64,000 nucleotides of DNA from Lingula anatina (Eukaryota > Brachiopoda > Lingulata > Lingulida > Lingulidae). Below, in pieces: positions 10,694-22,100 of this stretch. Each line of letters opens with the position of its first letter. Position 1 is the first letter of the stretch. Location of the stretch: NCBI RefSeq assembly GCF_001039355.2, contig NW_019773892.1, forward strand, positions 337,357-401,356, in the 5' to 3' direction. The position numbers and the translations under genes are program-made. The notes under the pieces are model-generated. The model ran no database searches. It was not told the DNA's origin and was given only the letters and a program-made list of their open reading frames with translations.

Positions 10694-12210
10694 GGTTCTC
10701 ACATACTGGAAAAATTCACCAATTCCCTGGAAGCGCCGTATGTAGCAGTGTGTCCTGCTGGCATTGCAGTGCATTTGGAAGTTCTGGCGAACAAACGCCA
10801 AGGGTATGTATCTTATCGATATAAACAGCAGAATGTGCTGCCTTAACCTTGGGTTGTCTACACCAACCTCCGTTCCTAAACACACCATCATAGAGACTTG
10901 CAAAAGTGGAAAAAATACCCAGCTATTTCTGCCATTACAACCTCCGTCTCCAGGGTGGTGTTGAGACGCACCTCAAAGTCACAGATGGCTCTGGTGGGCC
11001 TCCATCGGTGCCTGGTAACCTCTCTGACTTTTCTATACATTGAGAATGAGTGTTTCACCTAAACAGTATCCATAAACAATAATAACATTTCTGAGCTTAC
11101 TTTCAACATGGTTGCTAGTCCTCGTATCCATGTTCCTCTCGTACACATTCCAGGTGACGGTAGGAAAAGTCCCTTCAATGTACGTGTTGTTCACGTACTG
11201 GCAAAATTCCCCCATTGCCGGGAAGCGCAGCATGTAGCAGTGTGTCCTGCTGACATTGCAGTGCATTTGGAAATTCTGGCGAACAAACGCCAAGGGTATG
11301 TATCTTATCGATATAAACAGCAGAATGTGCTGCCTTACCCTGGGGTTGTCTACACCAACCTCCGTTCCTAAACACACCATCATAGAGACTGGCATAAGTG
11401 GAAAAAATACCCAGCTATTTCTGCCATTACAAGCTCCGTCTCCAGGGTGGTGTTGAGACGCACCTCAAAGTCACAGATGGCTCTGGTGGGCCTCCATCGG
11501 TGCCTGGTAACCTCTCTGACTTTTCTATACATTGAGAATGAGTGTTTCACCTAAACAGTATCCATAAACAATAATAACATTTCTGAGCTTACTTTCAACA
11601 TGGTTGCTAGTCCTCGTATCCATGTTCCTCTTGTACACATTCCAGTTGACGGGAGGAAAAGGCCCCTTCAATGTATGTGGTGTTGACGTACTGGCGAAAT
11701 TCCCCCAATGCCGGGAAGCGCAGCATGTAGCAGTGTGTCCTGCTGGCATTGCAGTGCATTTGGAAGTTCTGGCCAACAATAATAACATTTCTGAGCTTAC
11801 TTTCAACATGGTTGTTAGTCCTCATATCCATGTTCCTCTCGTACACATTCCAGGTGACGGGAGGAAACGTCCCTTCTATGTAAGTGTTATTCACATACTG
11901 ACAAAACTCCCCCATTGCCGGGAAGCGCCAAATGTAGCAGTGTGTCCTGCTGGCATTGCAGTGCATTTGGAAGTTCTGGCTGTTAGTCCTCGTATCCATG
12001 TTCCTCTCGTACACATTCCAGGTGACGGGAGGAAAAGTCCCTTCTATGTAAGTGTTATTCACATACTGACAAAACTCCCCCATTGCCGGGAAGCGCCAAA
12101 TGTAGCAGTGTGTCCTGCTGGCATTGCAGTGCATTTGGAAGTTCTGGCGAACAAGCGCCAAGGGTATGTAACCCATCGATACATACAGTGGAATGTGCTG
12201 CCTTACCAGT
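10694..12210. repeat. Tandem array of about five exon-containing repeat units
   Basis: A conserved core (CATTGCAGTGCATTTGG) recurs at about 10761, 11253, 11746, 11956 and 12125, giving periods near 492, 493, 210 and 169. Each unit carries, on the minus strand, an exon-like frame with QNFQMHCNxSRTHCY, RFPAMGEFCQYVNNTYIEGT and TWNVYERNMDTRT, followed by a GTAAGC donor; longer units also carry VREVTRHRWRPTRAICDFEV. The frames are well conserved between units, suggesting a duplicating coding exon, but no family is recognised. A single N at 10693 sits at the left edge of the first unit. Confidence 0.7.
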
Positions 12211-12785
12211 AAAATCTAAACTTAAAGGTTCTGATCATTGAAAAAATGTTACTTTACAGTTTTCAAGAAAAATAAAGGTTTAACAAGCCAAAGAAAGGCT
12301 AATAAAGGTTATAAAGGATCTCCAGCCAATATAAAGGTTTCTCTGCCAGGCCTGTTTCCATAATTTGTATTGTCCCAAAACATTCATTATGCATTAATAG
12401 CCTTTTGATGTAACTCCACTCTTTTAACTGTACTCCACATCTACATCCGGAAGATCTGTGTGTTTCCTCTCCACATGTTTAATTAAACTTGTATTCCCTT
12501 CAGAGGGTCTTCAGGCGCCTCTCAATCCATCTCCACCGTAATAGTACCGTAATATGTGAAAGTGACAAAGTATGTATTATTCCTGCATTATTTATATGAA
12601 ATAAATCTAAATCTGAAAGCTTACATTATAATAGCTGTTTTAAACTTGCTTTTTGTCATGGCATGTCAGTGTGTAAACGTTAAATAAATCTCAATATCTT
12701 CTCAAACTTTCCCAGAACATAATATATATGCTCTGAGACATTTAATCATTGGTGTTTTAAGGAACATGTAAGATTTTACATTTGC

Positions 12786-13048
12786 CTCAGCCCTGTAGGT
12801 ACCCCCCTTTTCTGTGGTTAGCGTTTCCACCTCATCCTGTGAGTATAAAAGGTTTAAAAATAGAAAGAAATCTAAATATTTGATATGCACACAAACGATA
12901 ACTTAATGTTTGGCCTTAAATAAAGTCAATTACATGATGTTATACGTACCTCTATTTTCAAGGCAACGAGTATGTCGCCAGTGTCGAGAAATATAAACAG
13001 GAATAATTTGTCACAGTGGCCACATCTCTTCAGGATAACCTTCCCCAT
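12786..13048 (-). CDS. Small CGHC-motif gene, copy A (two exons found, 3' exons missing)
   Basis: Exon 12950-13048 starts at ATG (MGKVILKRCGHCDKLFLFIF), continues LDTGDILVALKIE, and ends at a GTACGT donor in phase 0. Exon 12786-12836 follows acceptor ACAG and reads DEVETLTTEKGGTYRAE, ending GAG|GCAAAT, a possible GC donor. These match exons 1 and 2 of the complete copy at 14937-15622. The acidic C-terminal exons are not found downstream, so this copy is probably truncated. Confidence 0.45.
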
Positions 13049-13284
13049 GATGTGTGTTGCTCCCCTTCTGAATACTGTGACAGGACAGTCGTCTTTTGAT
13101 AGTTTTTTTCATAGGCTTCGAGATTGTCTATGAGAAAGTCCTGGCCTTGTTCCAGAAGACGCTTGTTGTTTAGAGCCTTCCCCACCCAGACAACTTCTTC
13201 AACGTTGAATGTGTTGCTTACTTTAAGGTACTTGACTGCGTCACAATGTAAACCTTTGATAACCCATCTAATGTTTCCCCAGGC
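13030..13284 (-). pseudogene. Exon-like frame of an unrecognised gene overlapping copy A
   Basis: After an AG at 13285-13286 an 84-codon minus-strand frame reads WGNIRWVIKGLHCDAVKYL, FNVEEVVWVGKALNNKRLLE and QDFLIDNLEAYEKN before running into copy A in another frame and stopping. Composition looks like real, soluble protein. In the copy near 17.0 kb one extra G keeps the YSEGG...THTM junction in frame, so a frameshift here may have broken an older, longer gene. No family recognised. Confidence 0.35.
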
Positions 13285-13469
13285 CTACTGTGTCCCAATA
13301 TTCTGCTATATCTTTATCCCCGCGCCTGTATTCCCTTCACAGGGTCTTCAGGCCACTCCATCTGGCACCACTTCTGTCTCCTTGGGGTCGGAGGACCACC
13401 TCTGTCAGCAGCTCGGATGGAGCGCTCCCTCTGGCTCCGAATGTCTTTTAGACATGTTATAAACATTAT

Positions 13470-13860
13470 AAAAGATCTTTTTTAAACTTGCCTAATGTCA
13501 CGATATGTCATTGTGTAAACATAACATATATCTCATTTTCTTCTTAATCTTTCCCAGTACATCAATATATATTCTGTAAGACATTTAATCTCTGGTCTTT
13601 TAAGTAACATGTAATATTTTGTTCAACCCCTCGATCCCCCACCCAATGTTGGGGTTTACGCGCCAAATGCGCTACGCTTTGTCCATGCATTGGGTTGCGT
13701 CACACTAGAAATGATAAAAAAGAACAAGGCTTATCAGTTTACGATGCCTATCTTTGAGATCTGTTAACAATTCGCAGCTATAAATAATTTTTTCAGGCAT
13801 AGCCGAAGTTTTATGAACAAAAAAATGAAGTCTTACCTGAAAATCTTCATTGCTTCTGTG
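13470..13860. other. Non-coding duplicated flank
   Basis: Bases about 13470-13625 repeat, with divergence, the sequence at about 12640-12780 and 14520-14670 (TGTCA...GTGTAAAC...TTTCCCAG...GACATTTAATC...TTTTAAG). This is flank of the duplicated small genes. The rest shows no feature. Confidence 0.55.
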
Positions 13861-13924
13861 CAATGAATGATCCCGTCTCTAATGAAGAAATTCATGATGA
13901 TGTACCATGCACCGACAATTAGTT

Positions 13925-14400
13925 GTCGCTTAGAACTGTACACGGTCAGTTTCCTGGCGGCAGTTGCATCGGCCACCCCCACTTCTGTCATCTTTCCCAT
14001 ACTTGTCCTTATAGTTCTTTGTTTCCGCTGTGGCTATCACCTTTACTGTTAACTTATTCGCTAGGGGATGTAGGGTTGTTGAAGCAGACAAATCTTTTAA
14101 AGTGGTATTCATGATGAATCGCTTGTAGGGTTGTAAGTCACAGATGACTCTGGTGGGTCTCCATCGGTGCCTGGTAACCTCTCTGACTTTTATATATTTT
14201 GAGAATGAGTGTTTCACCTAAACAGTATCCATAAACAATAATAACATTTCTGAACTTACTTTCTTCGTGGTTGTTGGTTCTCGTGTCCATCTTCCTTCTG
14301 TACACATTCCAGGTTATGGGAGGAAAAGTCCCTTCAATGTACATTGTTATGATGTAATGACAAAGTTACTCTATTGCCGGGAAGCGTCGAATGTAGCGGT
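13925..14400 (-). pseudogene. Diverged copy of the 10.7-12.2 kb repeat unit with exon-like frames
   Basis: Two minus-strand frames repeat motifs seen in the tandem array: YIEGTFPPITWNVYRRKMDT (14290-14344) and VREVTRHRWRPTRVICDLQP (14130-14190). The second continues through KVIATAETKNYKDKYGKDD to about 13930. The same order of the two motifs in each copy suggests adjacent exons of one gene. No start, complete model or family could be assigned. Confidence 0.4.
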
Positions 14401-14936
14401 GTGTCCTGCGGGCAGTGCAGTGGTGAACAACCAAAACCCAATTTCCACACAATTCAGTCTCTTGTTGAAACTTTTTAAAAGACACCAGCATTAGTCCTAA
14501 ATCTGAAAGCTTACATTATAATTATAGATGTTTTTACACTTGCTTTGTGTCATGACATTTTAGTGTGTAAACATTAAATAAATCTTATTCTCTTCTAAAA
14601 CTTTCACAGGACATAATTTATATGCTGTGAGACATCTTATCATTGGTGTTTTAAGTAACATATAAGATACGAACTGTAAAGTACATGTATTTAATTGTCA
14701 TATCCAATGCATTATTCGGACTTTACGTGTTAAATCATCCATATGTGCTGTGCTTTGCAATCTTTAGTGAACCAATATGATTTGGATATTAATATCATAT
14801 TAATAAAGTCATATAAGACACGGAGTATAACAATTTCGTTGCTCACCAACGACTTTGATAAATAAAAAAGTAACCAACTAAAATTTCTTTCTAATCGTTT
14901 ATTAATTTTTTTTTTTTAATCGAGCTCAGGAGAGGT

Positions 14937-15622
14937 TTACTCTTCGTCTCTCTCTTCTGGCTCTGAAAAATAACACATCTTAAAATCAATACGCTTATCT
15001 CCTTTCTTTTTTTATCTCGCGACAAGCAAAGCTCCGATGTTTCAGTACGCACCCTTCTCTGTAATACCTAAATTCACAGTAAACGTACCATACACTTTAC
15101 ATTAACTTTCTATGATACGCCGTAATAAAAGAAAATTTTACTACGTGACGCTAATGAAAATTAGACTTACCCCGTCTATATAATATTTCCTCTTCTTCTG
15201 GTTCATCAAGTATCCGAACAAACTGCAATGTAAAAAAAAACAAACCGTTATTGCTCTGTCTTACTCCGTGGGAGTAGTTATACTTATTTAACAATGCGGT
15301 ATGCTGTGAGAATCGCTGGTCTTTTGAATAACATGTAATATTTTAAACTTGCCTTTGCCTTGTAGCTACCTTCGGATAGGTTTTCCACAGTATCCTGTAA
15401 GTATAAAAACTTTAAAATAGAACCAGATCTAACTATTTGATATGCATGAACCTCTATAAACACACAAACGATACCTTAATATTTGTCCTTTAATAAAAGA
15501 CAATGACATGATGTTATACGTACCTTTATTTTTAAGACGACAAGTATGTCGCCAGTGTCAAGAAATATAAATAAGAACAATTTTCCGCAATGGCCGCATC
15601 TCTTGAGGATAACTCTCCCCAT
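14937..15622 (-). CDS. Small CGHC-motif gene, copy B: complete 72-residue, four-exon model
   Basis: Four exons join without a phase conflict: 15524-15622 (ATG to GTACGT, 33 codons), 15353-15394 (14 codons, ends AAG|GCAAGT, a strong GC-AG type donor), 15171-15222 (52 nt) and 14937-14962 (ends TAA). The total is 219 nt. The product starts MGRVILKRCGHCGKLFLFIF, has a hydrophobic stretch around LFLFIFL, then LDTGDILVVL, and ends in a very acidic tail (LDEPEEEEILYRR, EPEERDEE). An in-frame TAA lies two codons upstream of the ATG, supporting this start. CGHC is also the redox motif of protein disulphide isomerases, but the context differs and two cysteines could equally bind metal. No family recognised; orphan gene or C-terminal remnant of a longer gene remain possible. 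Confidence 0.5.
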
Positions 15623-16034
15623 GGTGTGTTACTCCCCCTTCTGAATACTGGACACTTAAATACAGTACAACCGAGGTTCCAAATGTGTATTTCGACTTAA
15701 AGAGAAGATATACAATATTCCTCTTTGTGCATGAATGCAGTGCACTTATTAATACATGTTGCAAGCCCTTACAAGTCAAATTAAAATCTAACTAAACTCT
15801 TCCACCAGACTTTTTTCCCAATACCTGATCTCTAGCTTATTCTAATGCCTTGACATTTGTTTTGCCAAACAAATGGCAATTTCCGACAAACAATGAGGTC
15901 AGCTTGAGTGGGTGGCTGCTTTCACCCATAGACTACTTACTTCTTTTTACTCATTATGAAAAATTCAATCTGCATTATAGAATTACGTTGAAACTTTTTA
16001 GAAAAAAGAGGGAAAGCAGTGTGTCCCGTCCATA

Positions 16035-16145
16035 TTATACTACTGTTAAGGCCATTAGGATACTCCCCGTCTCTAGTATGATTAACACGAGGAGTTTACC
16101 ACAATGTCCGCAAGTTCTGACCACCAGTTTTGCCATGTCGGTCAT
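16035..16145 (-). pseudogene. Small CGHC-motif gene, diverged copy D (exon 1 only)
   Basis: From ATG at 16145 the frame reads MTDMAKLVVRTCGHCGKLLV then LIILETGSILMALTVV and stops. It aligns with exon 1 of the other copies: CGHCGKL, a hydrophobic run, then (D/E)TGxIL. It keeps the pattern with many amino-acid changes. No downstream exons found next to it. Confidence 0.45.
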
Positions 16146-16377
16146 TTGTTGCTCCCTTCTGAATATTGGGCTTTATATACACTACAACCGAGGTTCCAAT
16201 ATGATTTGGACATTAATATCATATTAATAAAGTCATATAAGACACGGAGTATAACAATATCATTCGTTGCTCGCAACGCCTCACCAACGACTTTGATAAA
16301 TAAAAAAGTAACCAACTAAAATTTCTTTCCAATTGTTTTTAATTAACTTTTAAAAAAAATCGAGCTACAGGAGAGGT

Positions 16378-16997
16378 TTATTCTTCGTCTCTCTCTTCTG
16401 GCTCTGAAAAATAAAACATCTTAAAATCAATACGCTTATCTCCTTTTTTTTATCTCGCGACAAGCAAAGCTCTGATGTTTCAGTACACACCCTTCTCTGT
16501 AATACCTAAATTCACAGTAAACGTACCATACACTTTATATTAACTTTCTGTGATACGCCGTAATAAAAGAAAATTTTACTACGTGACGCTAATGAAAATT
16601 AGACTTACCCCGTCTATATAATATTTCCTCTTCATCTTCTTCTGATTCGTCTACTATACGTACAAACTGCAATGTAAAAAAAAAAAAAAATCGTACCCGT
16701 TATTGCTCTGTCGTACTCCGTGGGAGTAGTTTTACTTATTTAACCAAATCGCCTTGTGTGTGTGTGTTCGCGACCCTTGTGGGTACAACGCGGTATGCTG
16801 TGAGAATCGCTGGTCTTTTAACTAAAATGTAATATTTTACACTTGCCTTTGCCTTGTAGGTACCCCCGTTTTCGGCGGATAGGGTTTCCACACTATCCTG
16901 TAAGTATAAAAACTGCAAGTATGTCGCCAGTGTCCAGAAAAATGAAAAGAAACAATTTGCCGCAGTGGCCGCATGTTTTCAGAATAACCTTTGCCAT
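16378..16997 (-). pseudogene. Small CGHC-motif gene, copy C, broken between exons 1 and 2
   Basis: Exon 1 starts at 16997 (MAKVILKTCGHCGKLFLFIF). A deletion removed its 3' end and the intron, so it runs directly into the acceptor of exon 2 and meets TAG. Exons 2 (16847-16897, ends AAG|GCAAGT), 3 (16609-16666) and 4 (16378-16403, EPEERDEE then stop) remain in phase with each other and closely match copy B. Probably non-functional unless a different 5' exon is used. Confidence 0.5.
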
Positions 16998-17249
16998 GGT
17001 GTGTGTTGCTCCCCCTTCTGAATACTGGACATATATATACAGTACCGCCGAGGTTCCAAACGTGAATTCCGAATTAAAGAGAGCATATACAATATTCCTC
17101 TTAGTGCATGAATGCAATGCACTTATCAATACATGGTACGGGCCCTTACAAATCAAATTAAAATCTAATTAAACCCTTCCACCTGACGTTTTTCCTTATA
17201 CCTCATCTCTAGCTTATTCTAATGTCGTGACATTTGTTTTGTCAAACAT

Positions 17250-17480
17250 ATGGCAGTTTTCGACATACAAACAACCGCACCTGAGAGCTATTACTTAACT
17301 TGGTCTTGGTGGATCTTTGTCATTGATGTCATAGTAGTGCTAGCTTGTGTTGTTGAAATATTCCTGTTAACAAAAGTATATTATCGTATATCACCACAAA
17401 GTTGGCTCTATGACATGCATTGCCAGCACAGTCAAATTGCTGTTTTTTTAAACATATTTTCCAGAAGCAAGCAATTTTGA
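17250..17480 (+). other. Short open frame with a membrane-like segment (weak)
   Basis: A 76-codon plus-strand frame with one strongly hydrophobic stretch (WWIFVIDVIVVLACVVEIFL). No homologous copy, splice site or family signature supports it, and composition alone could produce it. Listed so that it can be checked. Confidence 0.15.
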
Positions 17481-19152
17481 TCATTTCTTATGGATTCTGC
17501 AACACAGCATTATTCATCTAGCACATTATATTGAGTCAACATTGTTTATTGATGTACCATATTCCTTACTTTGGATTTTGCAACACGCACATGCAGATGG
17601 TTTTGTACGTGTCGCACTGTTTTCATTTTCAGTTGTGTACTTGTCAATTTTGGCATTCATTTCTGGAGTGTGATTCTTTCCTATGTTTATCATATTAAGT
17701 GATATGTAATATTGTGTTAAAAATAAAATGTCTTTTAAAAATAATAGTATTTTTGCAGTAGTTACGAATTGAATATTTTCTTTAATGTAACATTTTATTC
17801 ATTTTGCTTCTGAATTTTGAACTTAATATCTTTGCATGATTGAAATTAAGTCATTTATGCCCTAAAATTCAAAGGCTTTTATATGGTTTTTCCTTTGATA
17901 AAGCTCATTGAAATAAGATTCACCCGTTCAAAAATGTGGCATTGGTTGTACTGTAGTAGTGGATAACTCAATTGACAACTTTCGATAACATCCAAGGCCA
18001 GACCACTTATGTTAAATTTTTTTGTAGTTTTGTAGTATACCTGTAGTGAGTTATTTAATTATGTTTTTGTAAACGTGAATAAATATCAGTTGAAAATTAA
18101 TTCAGAGACTTGTTATTTGTTTTAATTTCATGGGAAAAACTGGTAGGCACTTTCTAAGACCTGTATATTTTGATGCAATTTTTCAAAAAACATACATTAA
18201 CCCGAGTGTACATCTCCCAAGGTTATTAATTGGAAAAATCTTCCATAAATTAAAACCTAAATGATTAACAAACAAGCTGTACAAGTGAAAACGGATCTAC
18301 ATTCTTCTGTCACGTTGTTTATGACCCCATTCCCAGAGATTAGATCGATCCAAACTAGATCGACCTAACTCCCTGGGGGTTCACGCTAAATAGCTGTCAG
18401 CCGAGCGGGCACGAAAGTTAATTACCCCCTTACAGCTTGTAGTAGGCGGAACGGACATTTAAGCCGGATTATCTGACAGTAATCTAGTGAGACTCCCCGC
18501 GGGGATAGATCGACCTAAATTTCTGGGAATACGCCCTAACACTGCAGTCTGCTGGTTTGTAATTGTTGCACCACACTAAAATAGATTTAGACATCTAATA
18601 GTTCTGCCAGACACAACAAAATGAAAAAAACAAAAAAATCATACATTGGCATATTTTATTACAGCTCATAAATTTTTTAATTTTATTAAAATATTGCTTT
18701 ACATTAAACAATAAAATTGAAGAAAAATATTCAATTACTTTAAGATGTATGAATTGATTCGTTGTTTTCTCTCTAATATTATCAAAATGTATGTACATGT
18801 TCTGTAATCAGTCAAGTATTATCCAGATTTCAACGCATTTACGCGTATTTATTAAGCGTTGTAAGCAGAGAAGACATCTTGAAGAGAGGGGGAGGGCAGC
18901 TGTCGATGGCCTACAGTTCATGCAGGGAGGTTATTCGTACCACCCATTATATTTGGCTAGACGTTTACTGAGGCATAACTAAGCCCCCTTTGAATGTGAG
19001 AAAGGAAAGGATTCCATTTTCACCCCCTTACAGTCCTGGTATTCTAATCAGTTGTACAAATGAAAATTCCACATTATCATTATTATAAGCACCTGGAAAA
19101 CATTCCTGGGATCATATAAAAAAAATCCACGGTCACCTCCTTTGGGCAATAA
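17481..19152. other. Intergenic sequence with one MITE; 3' flank of the NACHT-WD gene
   Basis: AT-rich, no supported gene. Short open frames here lack any family signature. The part next to 19153 should include the 3' UTR of the minus-strand NACHT-WD gene. Confidence 0.6.
18329..18530. mobile_element. MITE family 1, copy b (202 bp)
   Basis: Begins ATTCCCAGAGATTAGATCGA and ends with the inverse (TCGACCTAAATTTCTGGGAAT). The interior matches copy a closely (CCCTGGGGGTTCACGCTAAA; TTACAGCTTGTAGTAGGCGG). Non-coding, non-autonomous. Confidence 0.85.
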
Positions 19153-22100
19153 TCAATCAGCTACTTGTGCATGTACGCGAAAAACTAACAACTGATTGGT
19201 GAAATCGGTCTGAGACTCGAAAGCTCCGACAACAAATAACAGCTGACCATCATCAGAGAACCGTAAGTGTGTTATTTCCAGGTCTGTGAGGGGAAGAGTC
19301 ACGCTGCTCTCTTTGTTGATGGAGGACTGGCAGGTCCAGAGCGACAGTGTGTGATCGTGACTCCAACACGCTACAAGATCTCCGTTCTTTGACAAGGCCA
19401 ACAGCTTCACCTGGCACAACCAAAGAGAAATACAGGTATGTAAAAATTACGTCACAGCTGTCTGTAGTGCCAACCTCCCGCATATTTTCTTTCATTTGCG
19501 TATTGTCAGAAGCGTAAATTCATACACAACTCACATTCTGGGCGATAGATTTCAGCAGACTTCAAGTGTAGTGAATTTACCATACACAAGATGAGACTTC
19601 AACAATCACTCTATCGAGTTTAAAACTCTAAAAAATATATCTTTAAATAAATAAATAATAATAATAATAAAATTCACAGGTTAGGACTTGTACTTACCTG
19701 GGCCTTTGTCGGTTTACACAGCTTCTCCACTATCAATGATGGTGTGTCGTTTACAGTATGGATCAAAATGTGTCCTGATTTATACCCAAAAGCAAAACAT
19801 CCCTTCTCACTGACTTTGGAAATACACGATGGTTTGGTTATGTCAGACAGCTGGGTGTCACTTTCTGCTAACATCCCTTTGTCTTTTGCCATGATGCTCT
19901 TGACGTACTTTGAAGTCTTCTCTATGGGATCAATCAAACAGATTCCCTTTGAAGTAGGTACGAGAGCCTGGAACTTGTTGAGTAACTCACCACTGTGCCC
20001 TTGCACCACCTCCTTGCCGACCTCACAGGTGTGCACGACCTCATCTGGATCTTTTCGATCGAACATATAGTATGTATATTCTGTATGTGACGATGGCGAT
20101 GGATGGCATGTCTCTTCTTCATAATCGGTAGCCTCCATGACTGACTCGTATCCAGATGTGCTCAAGTCTTCGAATTCCACCAGGCTCTCGTCCACATCTT
20201 GTACAAGATCTAAGTCCGATTGGATTTGAAAAATGACTTGGGTGCCGTTTGAATATATGGAAAATGGGGACGGCATCCTTTCTTCTTGAATATCAATCTC
20301 CCACTCTTTTTGTTTTGTCGCCATATTCCAAGATTTTAATTGTTTACAGATCCCGTTATTAACAGTACAGAAGACAGCCTCGGTTGAGCTTTTAACTAAA
20401 CAATACGTCTCTGGCAACTCTCCGTTGTCAAAGTCAAAGTCATAGACTGGGTTGTCTTGCATAGAGTCACCCTCTAAAGACAGCAAATAAACACACACGT
20501 TCCTCTGAAAGACAAACAGATGTGAGTCATTGCACACAAAATGGACCCCATCTACAACATGACGCCGTGGCATGTCGTCAACTTTGACACCCGTTGTCAG
20601 GTCTACAACTTGAAGGGGAGAGGAGATGTAACCCAAGGCTAACAAACTGCCATTACTTGTCACATCAAACGCCTGAAGATCCCGAATACACAACGAGGAG
20701 GACTGATTTAGTGAAGCTTCTGATTTCGTTCTTTTAATTTCTGATATGGCATTTAGCTGTTGGTTGACTTCGCGCATTTCATGAAGGAATAAGAAGGGAT
20801 GTAATGGCTCAAGCATCAGTGTTTTTGATTCTTTTATCCAATTTCGCAGTTGCTGTATAAACTGTGATTCCAAAGATGGCTTCCCCTCACTATTTGGCTT
20901 TCCTCCGGTAAACGCCGCAAGGAGGTAAAAAGGGAAAAGGGACACATTTCCTATCCTCTCGCTGGCACAGTTAACAGCGTCAAATGCATTCTGAAGCTCT
21001 TCATCTGAAGTTTGATCTACGGCCGCCTGTAAGGCATCAATGACAGACGCAATCCCTAGTACGTCAAGGGCCATCATTAAAAACTCAAGATTGAACCAGC
21101 AATGGCGTTTGAGACCGTCAATGTCACCTGCATTAAGCAAATGGTGCGGCCAGCAATCTAACTTCCTAAAGTTCGTCCTTGAGAGGGGCTGCAAAGTGAC
21201 CTTTCTGTCGACATCGGGTAAAACAATGACCTTCCTTTCGTTTCTAAGACGTATTCGTAAAGATTTCACAATAGGCTGTTCAGTAGAGACGATCTCCGCC
21301 ATGTTCTTGTGCAGACGTCTCATGTCACTTTCACCGACATATCTCCTGTAAGCTGCATCTCTGAACTGCTGATGGCACCAGTCTATCGTCACAAGTCCAT
21401 GTGACTGTCTCTCCTCAAGAAAATCACGCATTTCATGGCGTAGCCTTGCCCAAATGAGCGGCGGCATACGAATAAAGTCGGATGCAGGAGGCTTGTGGTA
21501 AACATAGGCTTCTTTTAAAACCTCGTTGTCGCATGACAGGACGTCCTCAAGCTCGTTCTCCGTGACGCCATTCAGTCCAATGGTTATGTACCCCAGAATG
21601 TTCTGCACAATTATCTTCTTAAATTTTGCTTCCAACTGATCAAATTGCCGATTGATGGACGCTTGGACCGTGGTAGACATAGAGGACTGGATTGTACACA
21701 ATTCTGTGTAGGATCGCCACATCAGTGCTTCTTCTATTAACAGCTTCAAGAAAAGTGGTGTTCGGGTTTCCCCCTGCGCAAAATGTTCCAAAACACACCC
21801 TTTTTGTTGTTCTGTAAGCGTCCTTTTGTAATGTTTAAGGTTGGCCTCTAAAATGTCATCTGCAGTGGCCTGTGATATCCATCCTAGCTGGATAAACCCC
21901 TTGTCGTCCCCTCGAAGCTTCTGAAGAGTTTTGACAATGTCGTGTTTGTAGTTTGAAGACACTATCAAGTGCACGTTTAGTGGAAGCTCCGTCATTACGC
22001 CTGGTAACCACTGCATTTCATATGCGTTCTCCGCCGGGTGGAGTTGATTCAATGCGTCGAGTATTACAACAATCGGCTGGTTGTGTTTCCGTGCACAGTT

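Larger units (their letters stand above)
14768..17156. repeat. Tandem segmental duplication (about 1.43 kb offset) carrying the small CGHC genes
   Basis: Bases about 14768-15779 and 16199-17156 are two copies of one segment: both begin with GATTTGGA.ATTAATATCAT and include the same four exons, introns and upstream region. They differ by small indels and substitutions. In the second copy the 3' end of exon 1 and intron 1 are deleted. Confidence 0.8.

Noticed and set aside
10694-12210. CRISPR-like array
   Set aside because: Units are hundreds of bases with irregular spacing and exon-like content, and the genome is eukaryotic.
15353-15622. Reading CGHC as proof of a protein disulphide isomerase
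   Set aside because: The motif is four residues in a non-thioredoxin context, and the predicted protein is far too short for that fold.
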